Assembly (NCBI RefSeq): GCF_025999835.1
Contig: NZ_AP025628.1
Span: 2,976,001 to 3,040,000, forward strand
Length of the DNA: 64,000 nt
Source of the DNA: Caldinitratiruptor microaerophilus
Lineage (GTDB): Bacteria; Bacillota; Sulfobacillia; Symbiobacteriales; ZC4RG38
Direction: 5' to 3'
The notes under the pieces were generated by a model. The model made no database searches and was not told the origin of the DNA. It worked only from the letters and a program-made list of their open reading frames with translations. Position numbers and translations under genes: made by a program. Shown piece after piece: positions 17,320 to 26,279 of the stretch (positions are counted from its first letter, which is position 1; every line of letters begins with the position of its first letter).

Positions 17320-18705
17320 ATGGACGAGCAGCAGCGGGAAGAGATCGCCACCTTCCGCTGGAGCCTCATCGCCCCCGTACTGACCCAGAACCTGAGCCCG
17401 TCCGAGCGCCAGCGCCTGTTGCGGGAGATCGCCGGGCACCCGCACGAGATCCCTTCCAGTGACAAGACCCGAGTCGGGCTCAGGACGCTGCAGCGCTGGG
17501 TCCAGGCCTACCGGCAGCACGGGTTCGAGGGGCTCAAACCGCACACCCGGGCGGATGCGGACCAGGGACGGGCCGTTCCCCCGGAGGTCCTGGAAGCGGC
17601 GATCGCCTTGCGGCGGGCGGTGCCCGACCGCAGTGTGCAACAGATCATCGCCTTGCTCGAGCTGGACGGAAAGGTCGCACCCGGGCGTCTCAAACGCACC
17701 ACCCTGGGCCGCTACCTGGCCCGGGCAGGCTGCACCCGCCAGGAGTTGCGCAGCAAAGCCGCCCGGAGTTTGCTCCGCCGGTTTGAGGCCCAACACCGCA
17801 ACGACCTGTGGCAAGGAGACGTCCTGCACGCCCTGTCGCTGCCGGTGCCGGGACAACCCGGGAAGCGGCGCCAAGTCTACCTCATGGCTTTCCTCGACGA
17901 CCATAGCCGAGTCGTTTACGGCCAGATGTATTTCGAGGAGAAGCTCCCCCGCCTGGAGGACTGCCTCAAACGCACCATCCTCCGCTACGGCCTGCCCCGC
18001 CAGATCTACGTGGACAACGGGGCGATCTACTCCACCCGCCACCTGGCCCGGATCTGCGCCAAGCTCGGGATCCGCCTCAGCCACTCCCGCCCCTACCGAC
18101 CCCAGGGGCGGGGAAAGGTTGAAAAGTTTTTCCAGTACGTCCGCCGCAGCTTTGTACCCGAAGCGCACGCGCTGGTCGAAGCCGGCCAGCTCCGCACCCT
18201 GGACGAACTCAACGAGTTCTTCTGGGCCTGGCTCGAGGTGGCCTACCTCAGTCGCCCCCACGGCAGCACCCACCAGACCCCCCGCCAGCGGTTCGAGGCG
18301 GACACCGAGCCCTTGCGCCGCATCGACCCTACGGCCCTGCGGGAGGTGTTCCTCTGGGAGGAGCAGCGGGTCGTCGACAAGACCGGATGCTTCTCCCTGC
18401 ATGGGAACCGCTACGAGGTCGACGCCGCCCTCAGCGGCCACCGGGTGCTCCTGCGCTACGACCCCTACGACCTCAGCCAGATCCAGGTCTGGCACGAGGG
18501 AAAGCGTTTCCCGGACGCTGCCCCCCTCCAGCTCCGCCGCACTCACCACCACGCCGTCCCTGCCCCGGCCCAACCCCCGTCCAGCGACGGGATGAACTTC
18601 CTCACCCTGGCCCGCAAGCACCACGAGGCCGAGAAGCAGCGCCGCCTGGGTCAGACCTCTTACGCTCGCCTGGTCGGCCACAAGGACGGTGAGCCGTCAC
18701 GCTGA
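17320..18705 (+). CDS. DDE integrase/transposase (rve domain, TnsB/TniA-like)
   Basis: 461 residues. The N-terminal ~140 residues contain helix-turn-helix units (GLRTLQRWVQAYRQHG and LKRTTLGRYLARAG) that should bind the transposon ends. The retroviral-integrase-type catalytic core runs from about 155 to 320 with Asp167 (LWQGDVLH), Asp232 (YVDNGAIY) and Glu268 (GRGKVEKFF), exactly a DD(35)E spacing. A beta-barrel-like C-terminal domain follows (YEVDAALSGHRVLLRYDPYD). ATG at 17320 has GGGGAGGG 5 bases upstream. All catalytic residues are intact. It overlaps the ATPase gene by 4 bases, so the pair is translationally coupled. Confidence 0.9.
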   Translation: MDEQQREEIATFRWSLIAPVLTQNLSPSERQRLLREIAGHPHEIPSSDKTRVGLRTLQRWVQAYRQHGFEGLKPHTRADADQGRAVPPEVLEAAIALRRAVPDRSVQQIIALLELDGKVAPGRLKRTTLGRYLARAGCTRQELRSKAARSLLRRFEAQHRNDLWQGDVLHALSLPVPGQPGKRRQVYLMAFLDDHSRVVYGQMYFEEKLPRLEDCLKRTILRYGLPRQIYVDNGAIYSTRHLARICAKLGIRLSHSRPYRPQGRGKVEKFFQYVRRSFVPEAHALVEAGQLRTLDELNEFFWAWLEVAYLSRPHGSTHQTPRQRFEADTEPLRRIDPTALREVFLWEEQRVVDKTGCFSLHGNRYEVDAALSGHRVLLRYDPYDLSQIQVWHEGKRFPDAAPLQLRRTHHHAVPAPAQPPSSDGMNFLTLARKHHEAEKQRRLGQTSYARLVGHKDGEPSR

Positions 18706-19535
18706 CCGAGTACTTCGGCCTCAAAGCGGTGCCCTTCGCCAGGGAGATTCCCACCGACCGGCTGTTCCCCGCTCCCCAGCACCAGGAACTGCTTGCTCGC
18801 CTCCAGTACGCCATCCGCCACCGCGCGTTCGCGGTCGTCACGGGTGAGGTCGGCGCCGGGAAGTCCACCGCCATCCGGGCCCTGTACGATCAGCTCGACC
18901 GGACCCGCCACCTGTTCGTGTACATCGCCGACTCCCGTCTCACCCCCAGCGCGTTCTACCGAGACGTGCTCACCCAGCTTGGGGTGGCCCCGCCTTCTCT
19001 GTTCCACGGGCGGGAGGTGAAACGGCTTTTCGAGCGCACCATCCTGGACGGTTACACCACCAACGGCCGTCAGCCAGTGATCGTCATCGACGAGGCCCAC
19101 CTCCTCAGCGGCGCCATGCTCCAGGAGGTCCGCTTCCTCCTGAACTTCCACATGGACTCCATCTCGCCGCTGACGTTCATCCTCGCCGGCCAGAGCGAAC
19201 TCCGGGGGCTGCTCCGGCTTCGCACCTTCGAGGCCATCGCCCAGCGGGTTCAGGTGCGCTTCCACCTCACCGGCCTCGGGGAGGCCGAGACTCTGGCCTA
19301 CATCCAGCACCATCTCCACCTGGCCGGCGCCGACCGGCCCCTCTTCTCCGAGCAGGCCCTGCGCAAGATCGTCACGGAGTCCCGGGGCATCCCGCGGGTC
19401 ATCAACACGATCTGCACGAGCTGCCTCCTGGACGCTTGCGCCCATGACCAGCGCCTAGTGGAGGAGGCCCACGTCGAGCGGGTGCTGCTGGAGCTGCAGG
19501 ATACCCAGGCCCCCAGAGGAGGTAGCCCGTGGTGA
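18702..19535 (+). CDS. ExeA/TniB-like AAA+ ATPase of the transposon
   Basis: About 277 residues, AAA+ (ExeA/TnsC/TniB) family: opening LTEYFGLKAVPFAREIPTD typical of the family, Walker A GEVGAGKST, Walker B VIVIDEAHLL, sensor region LTFILAGQSEL and an arginine-bearing C-terminal lid with GIPRVINTICTSCLLDA. Conserved N-terminal residues extend upstream of the first GTG (18729), so the probable start is the rare CTG at 18702 overlapping the integrase stop (CTGA), with GGTGAG about 8 bases upstream. It likely activates the integrase and communicates target DNA state. CTG initiation is inference. Confidence 0.85.
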   Translation: MTEYFGLKAVPFAREIPTDRLFPAPQHQELLARLQYAIRHRAFAVVTGEVGAGKSTAIRALYDQLDRTRHLFVYIADSRLTPSAFYRDVLTQLGVAPPSLFHGREVKRLFERTILDGYTTNGRQPVIVIDEAHLLSGAMLQEVRFLLNFHMDSISPLTFILAGQSELRGLLRLRTFEAIAQRVQVRFHLTGLGEAETLAYIQHHLHLAGADRPLFSEQALRKIVTESRGIPRVINTICTSCLLDACAHDQRLVEEAHVERVLLELQDTQAPRGGSPW

Positions 19536-19855
19536 CAGACTTTCGCCTGCAACACGCCGGGGTTTCACTCCGGCTTTACGGGTACGAGATCACCGACCTG
19601 CTCGACCTGCTGGAGGCCGCCATCCGGCAGGCCACGACCGGAGATGGGGTCCGGCGCGGCCAGGCGGTCACGGCGTTCATCCTGGGCTACCGTCTGCTCC
19701 ACCGGTTACGGGACCTGAAGAGCCGGCCCACGTGCCGGCTCGACCTTCCCGTCTTCCGGTATATCGAGGACTACGAGCATTGGTGGTGGCGCCTCTACCG
19801 GGAGTTCGTTCACAGCCCCGGGGTCAACCACCCGTACGGCCCTGGTGGATTCTAG
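19529..19855 (+). CDS. Small uncharacterised protein of the transposon
   Basis: 108 residues beginning at GTG 19529, overlapping the ATPase stop by 7 bases, with AGAGGAGG just upstream. It is mostly helical and acidic in the first half (YEITDLLDLLEAAIRQATTG), has an Arg-rich centre and a Trp/Tyr-rich C-terminus (IEDYEHWWWRLYREFVHSPG). I recognise no domain. Tight coupling to the ATPase suggests an accessory transposition factor. Confidence 0.6.
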   Translation: MVTDFRLQHAGVSLRLYGYEITDLLDLLEAAIRQATTGDGVRRGQAVTAFILGYRLLHRLRDLKSRPTCRLDLPVFRYIEDYEHWWWRLYREFVHSPGVNHPYGPGGF

Positions 19856-19963
19856 TGGCTGCCGGCCCTGCATTTCGGACTCTGGGGCGCATCCTTACCA
19901 CGGGCTGCGCCCCTTCAGCGCCAGCGGACCGGTCACATCTCATGAACGGCCATGACATCGTCG

Positions 19964-20000
19964 CTGGTCACCGGAGCGACAAATAGCGCGGGCAGCAACA
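19964..20000. repeat. Right terminal inverted repeat of the inner transposon
   Basis: Inverted copy of the left end (core GCGACAAATAGCG on the plus strand). A second GTGACCGG-like block lies about 30 bases further inside, a possible extra integrase site. Confidence 0.75.
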
Positions 20001-20007
20001 CCGGGCC
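20001..20007. repeat. Right 7-bp target-site duplication CCGGGCC
   Basis: Second copy of the duplication at 16406-16412. Confidence 0.8.
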
Positions 20008-20817
20008 GGTAGCCTGCCCCTCAACTTCCGGCTGTACCTGCCTGAGGAGTGGGTGAACGATCCCGAGCGGTGCCGGAAAGCAGGCGTTCCGGAAGATGCG
20101 ATTCAGTACATGCCCATATGGCAGATCGCCCTGGACCTGATCGATGAAGCCGGGCGCTGGCAACTGGTGGACCAGATCGTGAATGCCGATGCAGCGTACG
20201 GGCGGGTCACCGAGTTTCGAGAGGGCCTGGGCGAACGCGGTCTGGAGTACGTGGTGGCGGTTGACAGTGACCACATCGGGTGCTGGCTGGGCGAGGTGCC
20301 GGCCACCCCTCGGCCCTATCGGGGCCGCGGCCGGCCTTCTACCCGGCCCCACTACGGCGATCACCGACCCCTTTCCACCCTGCAGGTGGCGCAGAGCCTC
20401 CCGAAGGAAGCCTGGCAGCAGGTCACCTGGGACCAGGGCTGCAAGGGCCACTTGCGCTCCCGTTTCGCCGCTGTTCGTGTCCATAGGGCCCACAGCTACC
20501 AGGCAGGTGCGCCGCCGCGGACGGAAGAGTGGCTGCTCATCGAATGGCCGGAGGGGGAACTGAAGCCGACGGACTACTGGCTCTCGAACCTACGGGCCGA
20601 TACCCCGCTCGAACGCTTGGTTCGTTTGGCCAAGATGCGCCGGCACACTGAACAGGACTACCAGCAGCTCAAAGAAGAGCTTGGGCTGGACCACTTCGAG
20701 GGCCGAAGTTGGCTGGGATGGAACCGGCACGTGACCCTGGTGATGATCGCTTTTCCCTTCCTCCTCCAGGAGCGGTTGCGAGGGCAAAAGGGGGGCACTC
20801 TCGTGAGCTTCCCGTAA
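20008..20817 (+). pseudogene. IS701 transposase, C-terminal part
   Basis: Continues the split gene: LNFRLYLPEEWVNDPERC, then the second catalytic Asp region (NADAAYGRVTEFREGL), VDSDHIGCWLGEVP, and the Glu-bearing block EQDYQQLKEELGLDHFEGRS, ending at a TAA. One C is missing in the run near 20017-20020, so rejoining the halves leaves a further frameshift. The DDE part itself is open. It is not translatable as part of a full enzyme. Confidence 0.8.
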
Positions 20818-20944
20818 CCCTAGCCCAGGTCCGGTGTATGTTGCAGTATCTCCTCGCAACGTGGACCGGCGTCTGTATGACGGGCGGCCGCCCGCTCCCT
20901 CGCAAATTCCAATTCCATCCCCGCCGTAAACGGAGTAGTACTAG

Positions 20945-21142
20945 GCATCCTGGCACACTGCCCCAGCGGATTCAACGCCGGCCTCGGAGCCCGGCTTCGG
21001 GACCAGACGCACCCGCCTGTTCGTCTGGGAATGGCAGAAAGAACATCAAGGCATGGCAGCAGATGTTCATCAGCGCCGTCAACGCCTGCCGCACCCGCGC
21101 GCCGTCTGGCAACCCAGGTTCGATCGCGGTACACAAAGAGAA
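20945..21142. other. Gene-free stretch right of the IS701 element
   Basis: With 20818-20940 (the IS701 3' end) this makes about 325 bases without a gene. I see no clear feature; it may include IS1634 remnant sequence. Confidence 0.35.
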
Positions 21143-21171
21143 AAGCCCCCGGGTTAACCTCCAGGGGCCTT
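21143..21171 (-). terminator. Rho-independent terminator of the small zinc protein gene
   Basis: A near-palindrome with inner GGTTAACC and outer AAGGCCCC/GGGGGCTT arms overlaps the stop of the gene at 21154. On the minus strand it is followed by TTCTCTTTG. Confidence 0.55.
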
Positions 21172-21408
21172 GTACTTTTTGCACGAGTCTCTGCCACAGG
21201 ACCGGATTTTCAGCCTGCGTACCCTAGGCCCTAGCACGGGATCATCCAGGAGAGCGGCTATGTGCGGGCAGTAGTCGTACAGGCCGGACCCCCAGCACTT
21301 CCAGCAGACTCTGCCACCGTTTGGCAGGTCCCTGAACCGCTGCGACCGCACGCCGCACCTAGGACACCGCTCACCCTCCCAATCGTCCAGAGTCCCTTCT
21401 GCGGTCAC
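21154..21408 (-). CDS. Small cysteine-rich (zinc-finger-like) hypothetical protein
   Basis: 84 residues with two CxxC pairs (RCPRCGVRS and RVCWKCWGSG) and a further Cys-His motif (YDYCPHIAALLDD), then a Lys/Cys tail. The spacing suggests a structural zinc site. GTG at 21408 has AAAGGGGG about 10 bases upstream and a terminator overlaps the 3' end, which together support a real gene. I do not recognise the family. It sits between the mobile island and two tRNAs. Confidence 0.5.
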   Translation of the reverse strand: MTAEGTLDDWEGERCPRCGVRSQRFRDLPNGGRVCWKCWGSGLYDYCPHIAALLDDPVLGPRVRRLKIRSCGRDSCKKYKAPGG

Positions 21409-21735
21409 GGGTCCGGCCCCCTTTGCGCCTAGCGGCGCATGCCTGCGGGGTTTTTGGGCCGCCTGGGGGCGGCCCTAAGGCGAGAGTGGACGTGAAAGGA
21501 CGCCAGGGGGGCCGCTTTCCCCGACTCACCCCCGACCGCTCGGCGGTGGTTTTGCCCTTCTCCGACATCCCGTGAGATGCATCCCGTGGAACCGGGCGGC
21601 CCCCGGGCTGTGTACCCCAGGGGCCGTGGTGCTCATCCGCGGGCCGTTCCCGGGATTCGGGCTGGTTTCATGGGATTCTCATGGTATAACTCAGCCAACC
21701 GCCCGCGTACCGAACCCCGCAACCCGCTTATAGAC
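21409..21735. other. Gene-free stretch between small zinc gene and tRNAs
   Basis: Apart from a perfect GGGCCGCC/GGCGGCCC hairpin at 21456-21475, I see no gene or RNA here. It is downstream of the minus-strand tRNAs and could hold their terminator. Confidence 0.4.
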
Positions 21736-21811
21736 TGGAGCCGACGGTGGGACTCGAACCCACGACCTGCCGATTACGAATCGGCTGCTCTACCGGCTGA
21801 GCTACGTCGGC
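21736..21811 (-). tRNA. tRNA-Thr(CGU)
   Basis: Cloverleaf on the minus strand: acceptor GCCGACG/CGTCGGC, D-arm AGCTCAGCCGGTAGAGCA, anticodon stem GCCGA/TCGGC with loop TTCGTAA (anticodon CGT), T-arm GTGGGTTCGAGTCCCAC, discriminator T and encoded CCA. Confidence 0.95.
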
Positions 21812-21884
21812 GGGAAGCCGACCGGAAGTATATCACAGGCCCCATGTCCGCGCAACGCCCCCCGGCAGACCGGGGGGCTCCGCG

Positions 21885-21958
21885 TGGAGCGGGTGATGGG
21901 AGTCGAACCCACGTCGCCAGCTTGGGAAGCTGGAGTTCTACCGTTGAACTACACCCGC
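21885..21958 (-). tRNA. tRNA-Gly(CCC)
   Basis: Minus-strand cloverleaf: acceptor GCGGGTG, D-arm AGTTCAACGGTAGAACT, anticodon loop TTCCCAA (anticodon CCC), T-arm GTGGGTTCGACTCCCAT, acceptor CACCCGC, discriminator T, encoded CCA. It precedes the Thr tRNA by 73 bases in the same direction. Confidence 0.95.
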
Positions 21959-22108
21959 ACGTCCCGGCGACCTTCCTTGTCCGGCACCGGCACGGCCTAT
22001 TATACACGGGCCGGGCCCGCCGCGCAACCGGAACGAACCGGTGGCCGCGCCAGCCGGTAGGGCCCGGCTCCCCCGGCGCACGGGCCGGGGGGCCGGGCCC
22101 CAGCGCGC

Positions 22109-23473
<1,365 letters not shown>

Positions 23474-23474
23474 T

Positions 23475-23503
23475 CAATGTAGCACCCGAACCAGATCGTG
23501 TCA
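23475..23503 (-). promoter_or_regulatory. Sigma-A promoter of purA
   Basis: On the minus strand TTGACA (23503-23498), a 17-base spacer, then TACATT (23480-23475). The expected start of transcription is about 40 bases before the purA GTG. Confidence 0.8.
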
Positions 23504-23574
23504 ACGGAAGTGCCGAACGTTATCCGCGAAACTCCGGGTAAAGTTCGCCCTCAGAGCCGAACGGGGTCGGCTCG

Positions 23575-24924
23575 CTATCCGGAGGAGGATCGGCGTTCCA
23601 GCATCATGAACTTGCCGATCTCCTTCATGAAGTAGAGTTCCACCGAATCGACGGGGCCGTTGCGCTGCTTGGCGATGATGACCTCACAGAGGTTCGGCTT
23701 CTCCGATTCCTGGTTGTAGTAGTCGTCCCGGTACAGGAAGATCACCACGTCGGCGTCCTGCTCGAGCGAGCCGGACTCGCGCAGGTCGGAGAGAAGCGGC
23801 CGCTTGTCGTTGCGGGACTCCACCGCCCGGCTGAGCTGCGACAGGGCGATCACCGGCACGCGGAGCTCGCGGGCCAGCGCCTTGAGCGACCGGGAGATCT
23901 CGGCCACCTCCTGGACCCGGTTCTCGCTCGCCCGCCGGCCGCCCGCCCCGGACAGCGTCATGAGCTGGAGGTAGTCGACGATCACCATGTCGAGCCCGTG
24001 CTCGGCCTGGATGCGGCGGGCACGGGAACGGAGGTCGGCCAGTGGGATGTTCGGTGTGTCGTCGATGAAGATGTTCGCCTCGGCCAGCCGGCTGAGCCCC
24101 GCCGAGAGGCGGTGCCAGTCGTCGTCCAGGAGCTGGCCGGTGCGGAGGCGGTGGGCGTCGACCGCCGCCTCCATCGACAGGAGCCGCATGGCGACCTGCT
24201 CGCGGGACATCTCCAGGCTGAACAGCGCCACGGTCCGGCCGGCCATCGCCGCGTTCCGGGCGAGGTTCAGCACGAAGGCCGTCTTGCCCATGGAGGGGCG
24301 CGCGGCGATGATGATGAGGTCCGACGGCTGCCAGCCCGACGTGAGGCGGTCGAGCTCCCTGTAGCCGCTCGGGACCCCCGTGGTGCCGCCCTTGTGGCTG
24401 TAGAGGAACTCGATGTGGTCGAAGGCGGCGTACAGCGCCTCCCGGATGTGTTCGTAGCCCCGGGCCGGCCGCCGCTGGGTGACGCCGAGGATGAGCGACT
24501 CGGCCTGGCTCAGCATCGCGTCGGCGTCCTCCGCGTCGTACGCCTCTTCGATGATCTGCCGCGCCGCCTGCTGAAGCCGCCGCAACATGGCCTTCTGCTC
24601 GACGATGAGGGCGTACGCCTCGGCGTTCGCCGCCGTGGGCACGAGCCCCTGCAGGTACGTGAGGTAGGTCAGCCCGCCCGCTTCCTCGAGCTGGCCGGCG
24701 CGCCGGAGTTCCTCCGAGACGGTGATGAGGTCGACCGGCTCGCCCCGGGCCGCCAGCGCCTGCATGGCCTGGAAGATCACGCGGTGGCGGTCTGCGTAGA
24801 AGTCCTCGGGGGACAGGATGCCGGCGACCTGGAGCGCGGCGTCGCGCTCGAGGAGCATCGCCCCGAGGACGGACTGCTCCGCCTCGAGGTTCTGCGGCGG
24901 GACCCGCTCGGAGAAGGTGCTCAC
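23575..24924 (-). CDS. dnaB: Replicative DNA helicase DnaB
   Basis: 449 residues. Hexameric 5'-3' helicase that unwinds DNA ahead of the polymerase. N-terminal DnaG-interaction domain (PPQNLEAEQSVLGAMLLE ...) to about residue 110, then the RecA-like ATPase with Walker A ARPSMGKTAF, Walker B MVIVDYLQLM, the QLSRAVESR motif (arginine finger region) and the DLRESGSLEQDADVV block. No intein is present. It lies 16 bases after rplI, the common rplI-dnaB pairing. Confidence 0.97.
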   Translation of the reverse strand: MSTFSERVPPQNLEAEQSVLGAMLLERDAALQVAGILSPEDFYADRHRVIFQAMQALAARGEPVDLITVSEELRRAGQLEEAGGLTYLTYLQGLVPTAANAEAYALIVEQKAMLRRLQQAARQIIEEAYDAEDADAMLSQAESLILGVTQRRPARGYEHIREALYAAFDHIEFLYSHKGGTTGVPSGYRELDRLTSGWQPSDLIIIAARPSMGKTAFVLNLARNAAMAGRTVALFSLEMSREQVAMRLLSMEAAVDAHRLRTGQLLDDDWHRLSAGLSRLAEANIFIDDTPNIPLADLRSRARRIQAEHGLDMVIVDYLQLMTLSGAGGRRASENRVQEVAEISRSLKALARELRVPVIALSQLSRAVESRNDKRPLLSDLRESGSLEQDADVVIFLYRDDYYNQESEKPNLCEVIIAKQRNGPVDSVELYFMKEIGKFMMLERRSSSG

Positions 24925-24940
24925 GCGCGCTACCCCCGCT

Positions 24941-25387
24941 TCACGCCTCCACCACGTGCACCTTGACCTCGGCCACCACGTCCGGCGCCAGGCGGACCTG
25001 CACCGGAAAGACGCCCAGCGAGCGGATGGGCTCCTTCAGCTCCACCTTGCGCCGGTCGAACTCCGAGCCGGTCAGGCGGCCGATCGCCTCGGCGACGTCC
25101 CTCGCGGTGACCGAACCGAACAGCCGCCCACCCTCGCCGACACGTGCCGGCACCCGAACCGTCTGCCCGTGCAGGCGGTCCCGCAGCGCGCGGGCCTCGC
25201 GGGCCATCCGCTCCTGGCGGGCCCGCTCCGCCGACCGCTCCACCTCCAGGCTGCGCATGGCCCCCTCGGAGGCCTCGACGGCCAGCCCCCGCGGGAGAAG
25301 GTAGTTGCGCCCGTAGCCTTCGGCGACGGTGACCAGGTCGCCCTTGCGGCCCAGCCCCTTCACGTCTTGCTTCAAGATGACCTTCAT
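24941..25387 (-). CDS. rplI: 50S ribosomal protein L9
   Basis: 148 residues, typical. The N-terminal domain has the L9 signature MKVILKQDVKGLGRKGDLVTVAEGYGRNYLLPRGLA; a long helix (residues about 40-75) connects to the C-terminal rRNA-binding domain with GRLFGSVTARDVAEAI. ATG at 25387. It is followed immediately by dnaB. Confidence 0.97.
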   Translation of the reverse strand: MKVILKQDVKGLGRKGDLVTVAEGYGRNYLLPRGLAVEASEGAMRSLEVERSAERARQERMAREARALRDRLHGQTVRVPARVGEGGRLFGSVTARDVAEAIGRLTGSEFDRRKVELKEPIRSLGVFPVQVRLAPDVVAEVKVHVVEA

Positions 25388-25427
25388 CGACCTGCCAGTC
25401 CCTCCAGGCGGGCGCGGCCCGGTGCCG

Positions 25428-25787
25428 CTACAGGGAACTCCCTTCCTGTTCGGCCAGGCCGACCCGCGCCTCCCGGCGTGAGTCTCGGAAGTGACGGGAA
25501 AGCGCGCTCAGATCCCCGTACCAGCGTTCCACCTCGTGGCCGGCGTCCAGGTGGCGGCGCACCTGGTCTGCGACCTTGAGGTCGAGACGCGTGTAGCTGT
25601 ATCCGAGGCGGCGCGCCAGCAGATACGCGACGAGCACGATGTGAGCAAGGCTGTCGAGCACGAGGTCGTCCGCGCCCCGCAGCATGCCCCGGAACAGGTC
25701 GCCCACTGCCGCCAGGAGTTCGGCCTTGAGCCACTCGATCGTTCGCAGGCCTCGCGCGACCCCTGCATCCCGGGCCAGAGGAGACAC
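25428..25787 (-). CDS. MazG-like family protein
   Basis: About 119 residues, all-helical, matching a MazG-like family found in Clostridia near rpsR/rplI: GLRTIEWLKAELLAAVGDLFRGM, then LAHIVLVAYLLARRLGY and a DLKVADQVRRHLDAGHEVERWYGDLSALSRHF tail. The classical MazG metal motif (EExxE...EExxD) is not clear, so NTP pyrophosphatase activity is uncertain. GTG at 25787 starts conserved sequence, but its ribosome-binding site (AGGGAG) is nearly adjacent, so the start is provisional. It ends 40 bases before rplI and may be co-transcribed with it. Confidence 0.65.
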   Translation of the reverse strand: MSPLARDAGVARGLRTIEWLKAELLAAVGDLFRGMLRGADDLVLDSLAHIVLVAYLLARRLGYSYTRLDLKVADQVRRHLDAGHEVERWYGDLSALSRHFRDSRREARVGLAEQEGSSL

Positions 25788-25944
25788 CTCCCTGGCGCTG
25801 ACTGCCCGGCGCCGACTCGCGCCTTCGACCGGTGCGTAGCACGTTCCATTCGGCGGCGCACGGCCCATCCCCTGCCGCGGGGGCGCCATTTTTCCCGTCC
25901 CGCCGGGCCGGAACCGGGGCGGTCCGGGGGGCTGCCCCGGGGAA

Positions 25945-25976
25945 CGAAAAGGGCGCCCGGGCCTCGCGCCCGGGCA
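25945..25976 (-). terminator. Terminator after rpsR
   Basis: Stem GCCCGGGC/GCCCGGGC with a 5-base loop, followed on the minus strand by CCCTTTTCGTTCC. It lies 55 bases past the rpsR stop and ends the rpsF-ssb-rpsR operon. Confidence 0.7.
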
Positions 25977-26030
25977 CCCCGCCGGATACCCACCGCATCG
26001 CCGGTTCGCGTGGCCTCGCGCCACCCGCCG

Positions 26031-26261
26031 TCAGTCCACCGTGAAGGGCAGGAGGGCCATGATCCGGGCCCGCTTGATCGCCCGGGTGAGCTGGCGCTGG
26101 TGGCGGGCGCAGTTTCCCGAGATCCGCCGGGGCAGGATCTTGCCCCGCTCGGTGATGAACCGCTTCAGCCGGCCCGCATCCTTGTAGTCGACGTTCTCGA
26201 TCTTGTCGACGCACCAAGAGCAAACCCGCTTCTTGGGGCGCCGGCCGCGCTCGCGCCGCAT
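26031..26261 (-). CDS. rpsR: 30S ribosomal protein S18 (zinc-type)
   Basis: 76 residues, usual length. S18 signature [40 protein letters not shown]. The N-terminus carries CSWC (about residues 14-17) and a later C-x-x-H, consistent with a zinc-binding C+ form of S18 (inference). It is the last gene of the rpsF-ssb-rpsR operon. Confidence 0.97.
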   Translation of the reverse strand: MRRERGRRPKKRVCSWCVDKIENVDYKDAGRLKRFITERGKILPRRISGNCARHQRQLTRAIKRARIMALLPFTVD

Positions 26262-26279
26262 GCCCCCGACTCCTTTCCG

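Larger units (their letters stand above)
16413..20000. mobile_element. Intact 3588-bp transposon with DDE integrase, AAA+ ATPase and DUF6431
   Basis: The ends are inverted repeats: TGTTTTCGCCCACGCTATTT at 16413 and TGTTGCTGCCCGCGCTATTT on the minus strand from 20000, both continuing with GTCGC and a GTGACC/TTGACC block. They sit between perfect CCGGGCC duplications. Four open genes lie inside, all on the plus strand. The TG...CA ends and the integrase/ATPase pair resemble TnsB/TnsC or TniA/TniB systems, but TnsA, TniQ and a resolvase are absent and the duplication is 7 bp instead of 5. All genes are undamaged, unlike the surrounding elements, so this is the most recent insertion. Confidence 0.85.
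15919..20940. mobile_element. IS701-family element interrupted by a 3.6 kb transposon
   Basis: Inverted ends TACTACTACGTTA (15919-15931) and, on the minus strand from 20940, TACTACTCCGTTT bound the element. Both are flanked by CTAG (15915-15918 and 20941-20944), fitting the 4-bp YTAR-type target duplication known for IS701. The transposase gene inside is split at 16412/20001 by another transposon. Without that insert and one target copy, the IS would be about 1.4 kb, a usual size. It itself sits at the 3' end of the IS1634 remnant. Confidence 0.75.

Noticed and set aside
19529-19855. TniQ-like protein as the third gene of the transposon
   Set aside because: No zinc-finger Cys pattern or TniQ motifs; at 108 residues it is too short.
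25428-26024. Longer 198-codon version of the MazG-like gene
   Set aside because: The first 80 codons are Pro/Arg/Gly-rich and overlap the rpsR terminator, so the start is placed at 25787.
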